In this document: positions 23,204-33,274 of the stretch, piece by piece
How positions within the stretch are numbered: the stretch's first letter is position 1
Layout of the letters: each line of letters opens with the position of its first letter
NCBI RefSeq assembly: GCF_022605725.1
Contig: NC_065554.1
Span: 11,923,100-11,987,099 of the forward strand
DNA from: Anthonomus grandis grandis
Lineage: Eukaryota > Arthropoda > Insecta > Coleoptera > Curculionidae
Length of the DNA: 64,000 bases
Reading direction: 5' to 3'
Made by a program: the position numbers and the translations under genes
Notes under the pieces: model-generated
Seen by the model: the letters and a program-made list of their open reading frames with translations, nothing else
What the model was told of the DNA's origin: nothing
Databases searched by the model: none

Positions 23204-26200
23204 CTAAAGAAATCTTTCACTTTGTTCCTTTTTATCCAGATAATCTGATTTCTTGATGAGGAAGTACAACAAAATCACAAAAATGATGAATACAACAAAA
23301 TAACTAAACCACATCAAATGCATGTAGATCTGTATCCTGATATCCTATAATAAAAAATATTAAAAACGCTTGATAATGTGACATATATGCTGCTACTCAC
23401 ATCACTTAAGTAATTCATGATTCCAGGTTGTGTTAGATCAAAGCTTAATTTAATGACATGTTCTTTTTTACAAAATTTTGGATCAACAATTCTGGGTAAC
23501 TTTGAAGATATATATCCTTTAACAGCCTAAAATATAATATGAATATGCAATTAATCAAAGTAGAATTCTCAAAAAAACAGAACAAAAATATACCTTTGCT
23601 CCAGTAATTTTAGTGGATTCTGCTGGTTTGCATAATGGCTCTTTTAACTTTGGCAAAAACTCAGCTGGACCTTTAATAGTAACACAAATATCTATGGACC
23701 CATTCGTAACTAAATTTGTTAAAGGTACATCAAAAAAGATTCCCACTTGCTTTGGCTGAATGGTAGAATCATCACAAGTTGTAGAATACCACCCTAAGAA
23801 TATATTTTCGAAAGAATTCCATAATTTGCCTTAAAACATTCAGTGCTTACCATCCAATGTTAAGGATCCATACACTGCAGAGTATGGTTTTAACATATTA
23901 TTGTCTTCAACAGTTACAGAGGTAAGTACTGATACTTCAGTCTTAAACTGCTCCTCTTCTTCTCTGACAAGTATTTCATTTGTCCAAGATGAGGAGTTAA
24001 CACAGTAGTCTAACATGTTAAAGTGTTTGAGCATTTTCATCCAGTCCTTAAAAAATCATTAAAAGTAATGTGTCAGAAATTCCTCTATGATTATTTATAA
24101 CAAATTTTGAAATTCTTATTGACTAAATAGCTGCCCCAAATAAGGCTGTAGGCAGCAATATGTCTGAAATTGTAGTTAAGGAGGTACAAAATCTTAAATA
24201 ATATCTTAACAACAACAAGTGGGTCCCAACTGCCAATCTTGAGTTTTTTTTATTTCTATATCTTATTTGGTAAAATTATTGTATTTCATATGCATTAATG
24301 CATTTCCTATTTTTTTCTAGATTTTCCTGTGTATGATATTACACTATAAGATATATGATTAGAGAGTGGCATACATATGATATCGAGGGCATTTTATCAC
24401 ATATTTGAGGTGTAGTAATCGAGTTTAAAAACTAGATATGTAAGTCCCGTGTCATTTTTTTAAATTTTTTTTAAAATATATTCCACAGTTTAATAAATAT
24501 ACTTTGACCATATATGGTTGATAAATATAGCAATAGTTTTAACTTAAAAACTGTATTTTTGAACCTAGATAATGAAGAGTTTGAAAAAAACTTAAATTTC
24601 TTCAAAACTAATTGACTTCTCTTAAAAAACTAAATTTTTACTTATCTGCGATAAAAAATTACACAACTACTGCAATTTTCATAGCGATACGTCTTGTTTC
24701 CGAAAAATAAAATACTTAGGGTTTTTTCACGTTTTACTCGAAAACCTTAAGGTTATGTGAGAAAAGTATAGATACAAAATCTATATATTTTTTACCACCT
24801 ATAATTTTCTTTAAAAGCATTTTTCTTTCAGGCAATTATTTTCTGCAAAGAAACCGTTTTTCATTACCCCCTACTCTTACCCCCTAACCTGACCTCCCCT
24901 CCACCCAGACCACACAACTTACCAGTAATAAATTGTTTAAAAAATCATAGTTTTTCAAAATAATATGCATGAATAACATCTGGTTTTGTGATTAATATCT
25001 AATCTAATAACACAGTTTGTTTATTAAAATTTGATAAAATTATATAAAGGCTGTCCGGAAGCTAGATGCAATCCTTTAAGGGGGTGATAGCTGACCTAAT
25101 TTCAAACATTTTAAGCTAAATATGTGTAGGTCGAAATTTGTTTATAAATTTTTTATGGCAATTTTTGTATTTTTCTCAAGAAATACCAAAATTTCACACT
25201 TAAACGGTAATAGAGCGCAAGTTACAATTAGTATCGGAGTTTCAAAGTTTATTTTGTTTTGTCTAATGTGTATTAATAAAAATACGATCAATTTCAAGCT
25301 TCTGTGTAAACTTATTAGAAAAAATAGAGATATTGAAACGTAAAAAATAAATATGGAGTTAAAATAAAAATGCTTTGTTTTATGTTTAAATAATTGTTAT
25401 GAAAATGCTTTCGTCGTTCAAACCTCTCTAAAAATATGCCTAGCTTCTGCCCTTTATTTTAAGATATCACTCATGCCGATGCCTGGCCAATTTTCAAAAT
25501 TATGGCCTCTTTTGTGCGGCAGGTCAAGTAAACAAAACTTACTGGATTGGTTTTCTATTATGGGACAGTACATGTAAATATTCAGGTAAATAAAAAGTAA
25601 TAAAAACAAAATTAAGCAGAGGTACCTAATAGTAGATACTGTAGGGGAAGGGGTACCTAGTAGGTACTTTGGGGTGGGGGTTACAAGTTAGGTACTCGCT
25701 TAATAAATAAAAACATGTGGGAACGTTATCCAGATTGGAGGTTACCAAACTTCAGGGTGTTTCAAAACACCTTTCGCCGTCTTACTGAAGTTGGCATTGG
25801 GAATAATCCGGCACGTGGAGTCAACCCTGTCCATAACAATGTAGAGATTGAGGAGCAAATACTGGAAGCTTTTACCGCAGACCCTACTGCAAACGTCAGA
25901 AAAGTAGCTGAAGACCTTGGCCTTTCTAGATGGAAGGTGTGGACGACCATGAAGAAAGATGGACAGTATCGCTTTCATGGTACGGGGGTGCAGGGCTTAC
26001 AAGAAGAAGACCCTGCAAGACGAATTCAGTTCTGCCGCTTTTTATTGAACATGGACATCGAGGACCCGTTATTCTTAAGAAGTACCTTGTGGACAGACGA
26101 GTCCAATTTTTCCAGGGAGGGTATTACCATCTTCCACAACCTCCACGAATGGGCTGCCAAAGATGCAAATCCGCAGTGGAAAAAAAAATCAAAAATAATT

Positions 26201-29200
26201 TCAGAACAGATTTTCGGTCAATGTGTGGGCCACACTAATAGGCAGGACTATTATTGGGCCACATTTTCTACCAGAAAATTTAAATGGTGCCAACTATTTA
26301 GATTTCCTACAAAATGATATCCCCGTTCTTCTAGACGAAGCTGGATTATTGGAACGAGAAAGACCAATAATCGTTCAGCAAGATGGTTAGTCCTTGGCTG
26401 TCAGGAATTACTTAGACGACTGCTTTCCGGACGGTTGGATCGGTAGAGGCGGAACCTTTCCTTGGCCTCCTCGATCGCCTGACCTAACTCCGTTGGATTT
26501 TTTCATATGGGGCCGGGCAAAGGAGCTTGTATATACCACCGAAAGAAGAACAAAAGAAGAGTTGATTCGCAAAATAAATGAAGCATTTGACAGGATGAAA
26601 GAAGATATGACCATAAGAATAACCACCACCGAAGTAACAAAAAGGGCTCGTGCCTGTATTACAAATAATGGATTGCATTTTGAACATGAACAATAAATAG
26701 TTTAAACAAAATTGTGTTTTATTTAACATTAAAACCTAAAATAACCCCACAATCGGGGCTCTAATGCTTAGTAGGCTTATGAGAGGTCTCAGTCTAATAA
26801 TTTTTGTTTACATGACCTGCCGCACAAAAGAGGCCATAATTCTGAGAATTGGCCAGGTATCGGCATGAGTGATATCTAAAAATAAAGGGCGTTTCAATGT
26901 CTCTATTTTTTCGATAAGTTTACATAGAAGCTTGAAATCGATCGTATTTTTATTAATATACATTAGACAAAACAAAATAAACTTTGAAACTTCGATACTA
27001 ATTATTGTAACTTGCGCTCTATTACCGTTTAAGTGTGAAAGTTTGGTATTTCTTGAGAAAAATGCAAAAATTGATGAAAAACAGTGATCTTTCAAAAGAA
27101 TTTCTTACTGGGCAAAGAAATATGATATATTTTCTCCTCCTCTTAATTTTCAACCAGAACTGAATGAATTTATTGACTATGTGTATATTTATGCTTGTCT
27201 ATACTTTTTGTTTTATTTGATCACCAATTATGTACTGTAATGCCTTTAGTATTTTTGTTTGTATGATATTTTTTTTGGGGTCTTAATGTAATCATACCAT
27301 TTAGAGTTCATAATTCTGAACCTGAGTATGTCAAATAAATAAAAAATCTAATATGCATTTCCTCTGTATTAGTAATAATTTTATCATTTAAGCACATACT
27401 AGAAAAATTTGCCATTGATTTATTTTTCAAAGATTCAGAAATAATATTCCACACTATTTTACTTTTATTTGTTGACTTATTGTATAGCAGATTTTGTGCA
27501 TCCTTTTTGTGCCCTAAGCAACATTTTTATATATCCTCTTATAGTTATTATCTTATAACATAATTGGTAATTAAATTATTGTTCGCCTGAATTACATTTT
27601 TTTTAAAGTAGGTTAACAACATTTTAAATTATGACTTTGATATGTATACCCTGGGTAAGCTAAGGTTTATTCTTATTTTTACCATATGAAACCAAAGGAA
27701 AAAGTGCAATTGATATATGTAGTTAAGAGACTACCAAAAACGATGTTTTTAAAAGTGGTAGACAATGGTAATGTAGAAACAGGTAGTCGGACTAACATTG
27801 TCTTTGTTTTCGTACAACACGACGTTTCGGTCGGTAAGTATCTTCGACCGTTATCAAGTGTAAACTATAGCAATTTCCTATTCTGCAGGCTTATATATGA
27901 TTGATGAGATCAATGAGGCGTGAATTCTGATGATGCGTGAAGAGAGCGTGTGCTAGAACAGGGATCCATATGTTGTGAACATCCACACTGGGTTGGCTGA
28001 AGACGCCCTGGTTTTGCGTTATGTAGGCAGCTTCCAGAAATTTCCTTTTTAGCCAGTGTGATTCCTTCCTTAGGATTTTTGTCCCAGACCAGTGAATGTT
28101 ATGGCCATTTGTTCAAGCATGTTCAGCAATGCCTGATCTGGCTACTTCTTCAGTGGTTGTCCATTTGCGATGTTCCTTGGTCCTAACTGCCAAAGGTCTT
28201 TTGGTTTCGCCAACATATGAGTCCCCACACTCACAAGGGATCTGGTAGATGCAGTTTTTGGTGTCTGCTCTAGATTCTGGCTTTGTTTTGGAAACAGATC
28301 ATCTTATTGTATTGGCAGATCTAAAGGCGGTTTTTAGATTAAACTTCTTAGCAATTCATTGAATTTTCTTAGATGTCCTTTCTTTTATATAGAGGATTGC
28401 GAGAAGCCCAGTTCATTCATCCTCTTGCTTGGTTCTGGTTTCCTTCACCTTCGACCTCTGGATAGTTTTCTGGATAAGTTTTTTGATCAGTTTACACTTG
28501 ATAACGGTCAGTCAAAATGTCAGTCAAAATGTCAGTCTAACTACCTGTTTCTATACCAAAAACTTGAAATCCACTCAATATGTTTACTTATTTCATTTAA
28601 CTATGATCAAAATATTGTGCTCGCTTGTTCAATTAGATCTGGACTAATCTGGAGTCATATAATCATATAAAAAAGGCCAGGACTCTGATGACCTGTAATA
28701 TTTGCCATTCTATTTAGTTTTATTTTCATTACACTAGTTAAAGAAGTTATAAAAAATCTTAATACCACTTGTATTAAGATTTATATTTATTATAATTAGG
28801 CATAGGCACTATAATTAGTTATAACATTCCCTATGCTTGTTGGAAAATCAATAAAATAAAAATAATACAATGTTAAATGGTATCAAGGATATTACTGTGG
28901 GAGTTACAGCCGTGTATAAGCCACCTCCTATTCCAAAAGATCTTTTTATTCAGGATGTGGAAGAATTCTTAAGTTTAAATAACAATAATCAACAACTAGA
29001 AATATTTACTGGGGACGTTAATATAGATCTATTAAATCTTGAAGATAATTATGTTATTAAGTATTCAACTGTAATGTCACAATCGGGCTATTTATCTTAT
29101 ATAAATTCAATTACACGACCAGACACCAAAACTAATTTAGATCACATTTTCTTAAAATGTAAAAATATTTCTTCCGCAGAGTTTAAATCATTTGTTTTAG

Positions 29201-32166
29201 ATAGCTGTCTAACAGATCATTTTCCAGTTATGATAAATGTTGCCTTTAAAGATAAAAGTTTCCGAGCTGTCACCCAAAAAACAAAATCTAATAAAAAATC
29301 AATAGACATACATAATCTTAAAAGACTGTTAAATGAACAAGACTGGACGTTAATAAAAGAAATAGACAATCCTGACCAAGCAATGAGCACTTTTTTTGAA
29401 ATCTATACAAAGCATATAAAAAGCTCCGAAAGCCACTCTTTATATTACAAGAAATACAGAAAAATTAAAAAATGGATTACCAATGGTATAATAGCCTCAA
29501 TCAAACATAGGGACAAACTAAAACGAAAACTATTAAAAAATTATAATGTAGAACTAGAAAATGAATATAAAAATTATAGAAACCATTTAAATAAAATTAT
29601 ATCAATTCAAAAAAGAAATTATTATAGAAATGAGATTAATAAAAAAAAAGATAATATGAAGAAAGTGTATGAAGTAATAAGAGATGCAACGAATCAAAAA
29701 CAGACAGAAAAACTTCACATTAAAATAAAAAATGAAAATGGGGAAAACTTCCAAGATGAACATCAAATGGCTGACTTTTGTAATCAATATTACACAAATA
29801 TTGGATGGCAGAAAAAATCCCACAACCTCACAACCCACATAGCCTGGAGAACCCTATTACACAATCTATATATTTGACACCTATTACCCATAATGAACTA
29901 ATAAAACACATTAACAACCTTAAAAATAAAAGTTCCCCAGGTTTTGATGGTATATCGGCTAATCTGATTAAACAAACACACATAGAAATTCTAGAGCCAC
30001 TTATTCACATCATAAATCAAATCTATAAGACTGGACATATACCTTCAAGCTTTAAATTAACGGTTGTCACTCCGATTCATAAATCAGGACCCAAAAATGT
30101 TGTCAGTAATTACCGGCCGATAAGCTTAATAACTTGCTTTGCAAAAATATTTGAAAAAAGTCTGAAAGACAGATTATTGAGCTTCTTTGTCACTAATAAC
30201 ATTTTGGCTGAAAATCAATATGGGTTTTTACCAGGTTGTAGTACTTCCGATGCATTTCACAAACTCACTTCAGCAGTCACTAATCTTAACCAGAGCAGAA
30301 AGTGCCTTGGTGTTTTCATAGATCTCGCTAAGGCATTTGATACTGTTCCACATAACAAACTGTTTGAAGTTTTGGAACATTATGGGGTAAGAGGTACTGC
30401 AATAACTCTAATGAAGAATTACTTAAAAAATAGACGACAAGTTGTTAAAATAAATAATACTTTAAGCAAAGAAGAGGTAATACAGATAGGAGTCCCGCAA
30501 GGCACAGTGTTAGGCCCGGTTCTGTTTATAATTTACTTAAACTCTCTCCTTAAAACAAAACTTAATAATGGAGAAATTATTTCATACACAGACGACACAG
30601 CATTACTTTTTAATGGTACAAACTGGGATCAAACAAAGCAGTATGCCATAGAAGGCCTTAATCAAGTAAAAAATTGGCTGGAAACATTTAAGCTAAGTCT
30701 AAATGTCACCAAAACCAACTACATTGCCTTTTTACTAACTGCAGCAAATAGACCCAATTTTTCTCAGTTTTCTATTGATAGATATAAGGAAACAGCTCAT
30801 ACTAAGTATCTCGGGATATATGTGGATCAGAATCTTAAATGGCATGTACATGCAGATTATCTGGCAAATAAACTAAAAAAATTGATTTATAAATTTTATA
30901 TACTTAGAACGTTTCTAAATATTAAGGAACTTATTATAATTAATAAATCATTCACTGAGTCAATTTTAAGATATGGTATTTTAGTATGGGGAGGATTATA
31001 CAGTGCGAACGTAAAGGTTGGAATAAATTCATTTAAAATTCAGGGGTATGTTAAAAAAAAAAACGCTCGGACATGTCGATTTTTATTTTTAACTGCGGGT
31101 TTTCTTACTATAATTTTATGTATACAGGGTAGCCCAAAAATAAGTTACGGTCATCAACGTAATTTTTTTAAATGTAAACACCTATTTTTTATTTTAGATT
31201 TAGGTTTTACATCAAATTCTAAGTACATTTCATGTACCATGTCCTATACCTAAACTCGACCGTTGACGATTGAACACAATAAAAGGCTATTTTTGGAAGA
31301 GTTATTTATATCAAAAATAACTCTTCCAAAAATTTAGCACCAAAAACCTATAATCTTCTGCCTTGCACATTAAAAAAATTAAAAAATAAATCAAAATTTA
31401 GCAAGGAATGCAATAAGTATGTTCATAACCATTACCAAGATTTTGCCACTGTTTTCTAATGTAGGATAGTTAGTTTTTATACTTGTATATAATATGTAAT
31501 AACAAGTGTTATGCAATTGTTGAGAGACATAGGTGTTTAGGACTAAAAGGACAAAAATATTTCATTTAAAACTAGGACAAAAAATATAAAATCGAGAGCA
31601 GGATTTATCACAATAGTTTTAAGGTTAGTTAAGCAAGTTTATTATAATTCGGAAAATAGAACCAACTTTTTTTTTGAAACAACAGCGCACACAGGTGTGT
31701 TATGAACACCTAGGCGTTAATTTAAGATAGATACAGTGTAATAATATATATATTTTTATTTGTTCGTACATAATTTTTCTTTTTATAAAATTACTGTAAA
31801 TAAATGTGGCAGGGAGTCAGGGTGTACTGATCCCTCCAAATAAAAACAAATAAATTTAAAAATTGAAAATCTGATAAAAACCGAATGGTAAAGAGGTAAT
31901 CATGGAAGGTGAACTGTGCTGACTGTTTCTCATATGCCTTTTATTGCACCCAACTTTGATCAGGGCAGGTATTCAATTCATACTTCAAAATAATATTGTT
32001 GACTTACATGTTCCTTATTACTGTCTATGGTAGGCCCATCTTTTTCAATTTCAAAAGCAAAATAAAAAGTTGAGACCGCAAGAGCCACCAAGCAAAAAAG
32101 AAACAAAACTAAGGGAGGACGATTTTTTAGGAAGTCACCTATGTTTTGTACCGGAGATGAGACCAT
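23204..32166 (-). CDS. TMEM248/TMEM219-family transmembrane protein
   Basis: Five exons on the minus strand: 32008-32166, 23851-24046, 23594-23793, 23401-23526, 23204-23344. Together they give 822 nt (273 aa plus stop) with consistent phases and GT/AG junctions. Start at 32166: the N-terminus has NIGDFLKNRPPLVLFLF, matching the S-x-PPLVxF entry into TM1 of TMEM248. The middle is a luminal domain with conserved cysteines (DYCVNSS, STTCDDS, IDICVTIKG, EPLCKP, PKFCKK). A second TM follows near the C-terminus (MWFSYFVVFIIFVILLYFLI), with a short Lys-rich cytoplasmic tail. Length is close to that of human TMEM248. The molecular function of the family is poorly known. Intron 1 (24047-32007) is almost 8 kb and holds a mariner-like element, a Penelope-like relic and a LINE. 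Confidence 0.8.
24047..25119. other. TMEM248-like intron 1, left part, no gene seen
   Basis: AT-rich sequence with a short C-rich tract at about 24.87-24.91 kb (repeated CCCCCTA/CCCCTCC). A candidate element end, GGCTGTCCGGAAGCTAGATG, lies at about 25.05 kb, but no matching right end was found. Confidence 0.35.
25120..27095 (+). mobile_element. Mariner-like element with very long inverted repeats
   Basis: Inverted arms of roughly 300-400 nt, left about 25150-25550 and right about 26800-27085, bracket a transposase. Both arms contain the block AATACCAAA-TTTCACACTTAAACGG and the block GAGGCCATAATT. The left arm has about 114 extra bases (near 25.34-25.45 kb) relative to the right. No clear TA-flanked ends could be fixed. 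It lies in TMEM248-like intron 1. Confidence 0.8.
25715..26696 (+). pseudogene. Tc1/mariner-superfamily transposase, one frameshift and one stop
   Basis: An N-terminal helix-turn-helix (NVRKVAEDLGLSRWKVWTTM, about residues 65-85) is followed by the catalytic core: WTDESNFSREG (first Asp, about 26.09 kb), a VNVWATLIGRTIIGPHFLPE block, QQDG (second Asp, about 26.38 kb), and PRSPDLTPLDFFIWG (third acidic position, about 26.48-26.52 kb). The frame is lost at about 26.2 kb, and a TAG follows QQDG where A-P-A-H is usual. Otherwise it is nearly complete, so it was inactivated fairly recently. C-terminal end: GLHFEHEQ. Confidence 0.88.
27815..28480 (-). mobile_element. Penelope-like element relic with GIY-YIG endonuclease
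   Basis: On the minus strand, after a decayed linker (IANKFNLKTAFRSANT-like, about 28.31-28.37 kb), comes NCIYQIPCECGDSYVGETKR (28.20-28.26 kb), then LAVRTKEHRKW and an AEHA..NGH block. This is the GIY-YIG nuclease that follows the RT in Penelope-like retroelements. Near 27.82-27.87 kb is the non-coding end CGACGTTTCGGTCGGTAAG. Stops and frameshifts interrupt the frame, and no RT catalytic core remains. It lies in TMEM248-like intron 1. Confidence 0.8.
28498..28536. repeat. Short tandem repeat (12-bp unit)
   Basis: Two and a half copies of a GTCAGTCAAAAT unit lie beside the Penelope-like relic. Confidence 0.7.
28830..31860 (+). mobile_element. LINE of Jockey type, 5'-truncated, with 3' tail
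   Basis: The first frame (28870-29877) starts inside the AP-endonuclease (GVTAVYKPP, FTGDVNIDLL, LDHIF, SCLTDHFPV). The second (29805-31253) holds the RT: SSPGFDGISANLIK, NYRPISLITCFAKIFEK, ENQYGFLPG, FIDLAKAFDTVPHN, GVPQGTVLGPVLFI, ISYTDDTALLF (YTDD instead of the usual YADD) and TKYLGIYVDQNLKW. The frames shift at an A-run near 29.81 kb. RT coding is broken near 31.05 kb, and the C-terminal end reappears at 31.33-31.46 kb. A tail of AAATAAAAACAAATAAAT type ends at about 31.86 kb. It lies in TMEM248-like intron 1. Confidence 0.88.
31289..31333. repeat. Perfect 19-bp hairpin, 7-nt loop, inside the LINE
   Basis: Arms 31289-31307 and 31315-31333 are exact complements (ATTTTTGGAAGAGTTATTT). They lie where the LINE reading frame is disrupted. 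Confidence 0.85.
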
Positions 32167-32508
32167 ATCGAAGAATTATTGTGGTTCATTTACAAAATAA
32201 AATAAATTATTAAAAACAAAAAATAAACAATTAAATCAAATTTCTACATTGTTTACAATTTTTACAAATAAATAAAACACAAAACAATGACAGTTGTCAA
32301 AAAGAATCCTAACCAAACAATCGGACTTTAAGCATCTATTACACAGGGCGAGATTACTAGCCAGTCGCCGGCGAGTAAAATTTAAAGCGAGTGAGCGAGT
32401 TAGAACCCGCTTAGCGAGCGCAAACTACGCAGGGCTAGTTAAATCGCTTTACTCGTAGGGTATTGAATTTTTGAAAGATGTTTTGTATTTTTCGTTCGAA
32501 AATTCAAA
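32167..32508. other. 5' flank of TMEM248-like gene with GC-richer transposon-like block
   Basis: A TATA-like element was not fixed. At 32345-32455 the composition changes sharply: GCGAG/CTCGC-type words recur (CCAGTCGCCGGCGAGTAA, GCGAGTGAGCGAG, CGCTTAGCGAGCG), and CAGGGCGAG / CAGGGCTAG appear twice. This could be the end of a PIF/Harbinger-type DNA transposon, or part of the promoter of the divergent TMEM248-like gene. Confidence 0.4.
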
Positions 32509-32622
32509 ATGTCTATTAAATGGAATAACAATCAAATTATAGAGTTTTTAAAAATTTATGAACAATTTCCAGTAGTATGGAATTTTTTTTTTACGGGAAA
32601 CCCCCATTACAAAAAAAAATAA
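32509..32622 (+). pseudogene. MADF-like N-terminal fragment
   Basis: A 37-codon frame begins MSIKWNNNQIIEFLKIYEQF and is followed by PVVWN. This fits the opening helix of MADF/SANT-like DNA-binding domains (aromatic start, I-x-x-F/L, Y...P.LWN). It then runs into poly-T and poly-A tracts and stops. Such proteins are encoded both by host genes and by PIF/Harbinger transposons. It is truncated and probably a relic. Confidence 0.4.
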
Positions 32623-32820
32623 ATTATAAAATACATTTATGTCAATAATTAATAATCCTTACTTAAACTATTAAGAGTTAAATTACTTAACTAAAAAAAA
32701 AGACTCTAAAGTAAATAAACAAAAAAAAAATATCATGAAGGAATGGCAAATTGAGTTTAAAAACTGGTTAGTGCCTAGTGCAAAAAAAAATGAGCGGTAT
32801 TGTACAATATGTAATACAAG

Positions 32821-33098
32821 TGTTGAAACCCACAAAATGTTAAACTTAAATACTTTTTGTAAGCCAGCAACAGCGTATTTACAGACTAGAAAGTCATGCG
32901 TTGCGGGTGGCCTATAAGTAATTTGTAAGTAATAGGTTAAGTACACGTGTGAATATTGCGGCAGGTAGTAGCAAGGTTAAGTTTATGTTTTTCTGTAAAT
33001 TCTTTTCGGCGTCTTTTTATGGTAAAATAAAAGTTTTTTTCTCTGCGTTAATTCAGTGGAGTTTCATTTCTGAACGGGTAGTTTGTAGTGAACCCACA
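32821..33098 (+). repeat. BEL/Pao 5' LTR
   Basis: 278 bp, TGTTG...CACA. An AATAAA at 33026-33031 is a candidate poly(A) signal. The same sequence recurs at 38846-39123. Confidence 0.95.
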
Positions 33099-33104
33099 TT
33101 TTTA

Positions 33105-33120
33105 TGGCGACCGTGACAGG
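33105..33120 (+). other. BEL/Pao primer-binding site candidate
   Basis: TGGCGACCGTGACAGG starts six bases after the 5' LTR. A TGGCGAC...GTGACAGG sequence at this position is usual for BEL/Pao elements; I did not assign the tRNA. Confidence 0.7.
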
Positions 33121-33274
33121 ACGCAGAGGAAAATAGTAGTGAAACGCCGGTAAAGTGTGAAAACCTGAGTTGTCTTTTGTCGCCGTTTGTATTCGAATTA
33201 CGCCTCAGTTTTTGTGCTGTTTCGGTTTTGAGGCCGGTTTGACCGAATTCGTGTATTAAAAAAGCGAAAAGACA

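Noticed and set aside
32735..32917. 60-codon ORF joining the hAT zinc finger to LTR sequence
   Set aside because: It is a read-through product of the insertion, not a separate gene.
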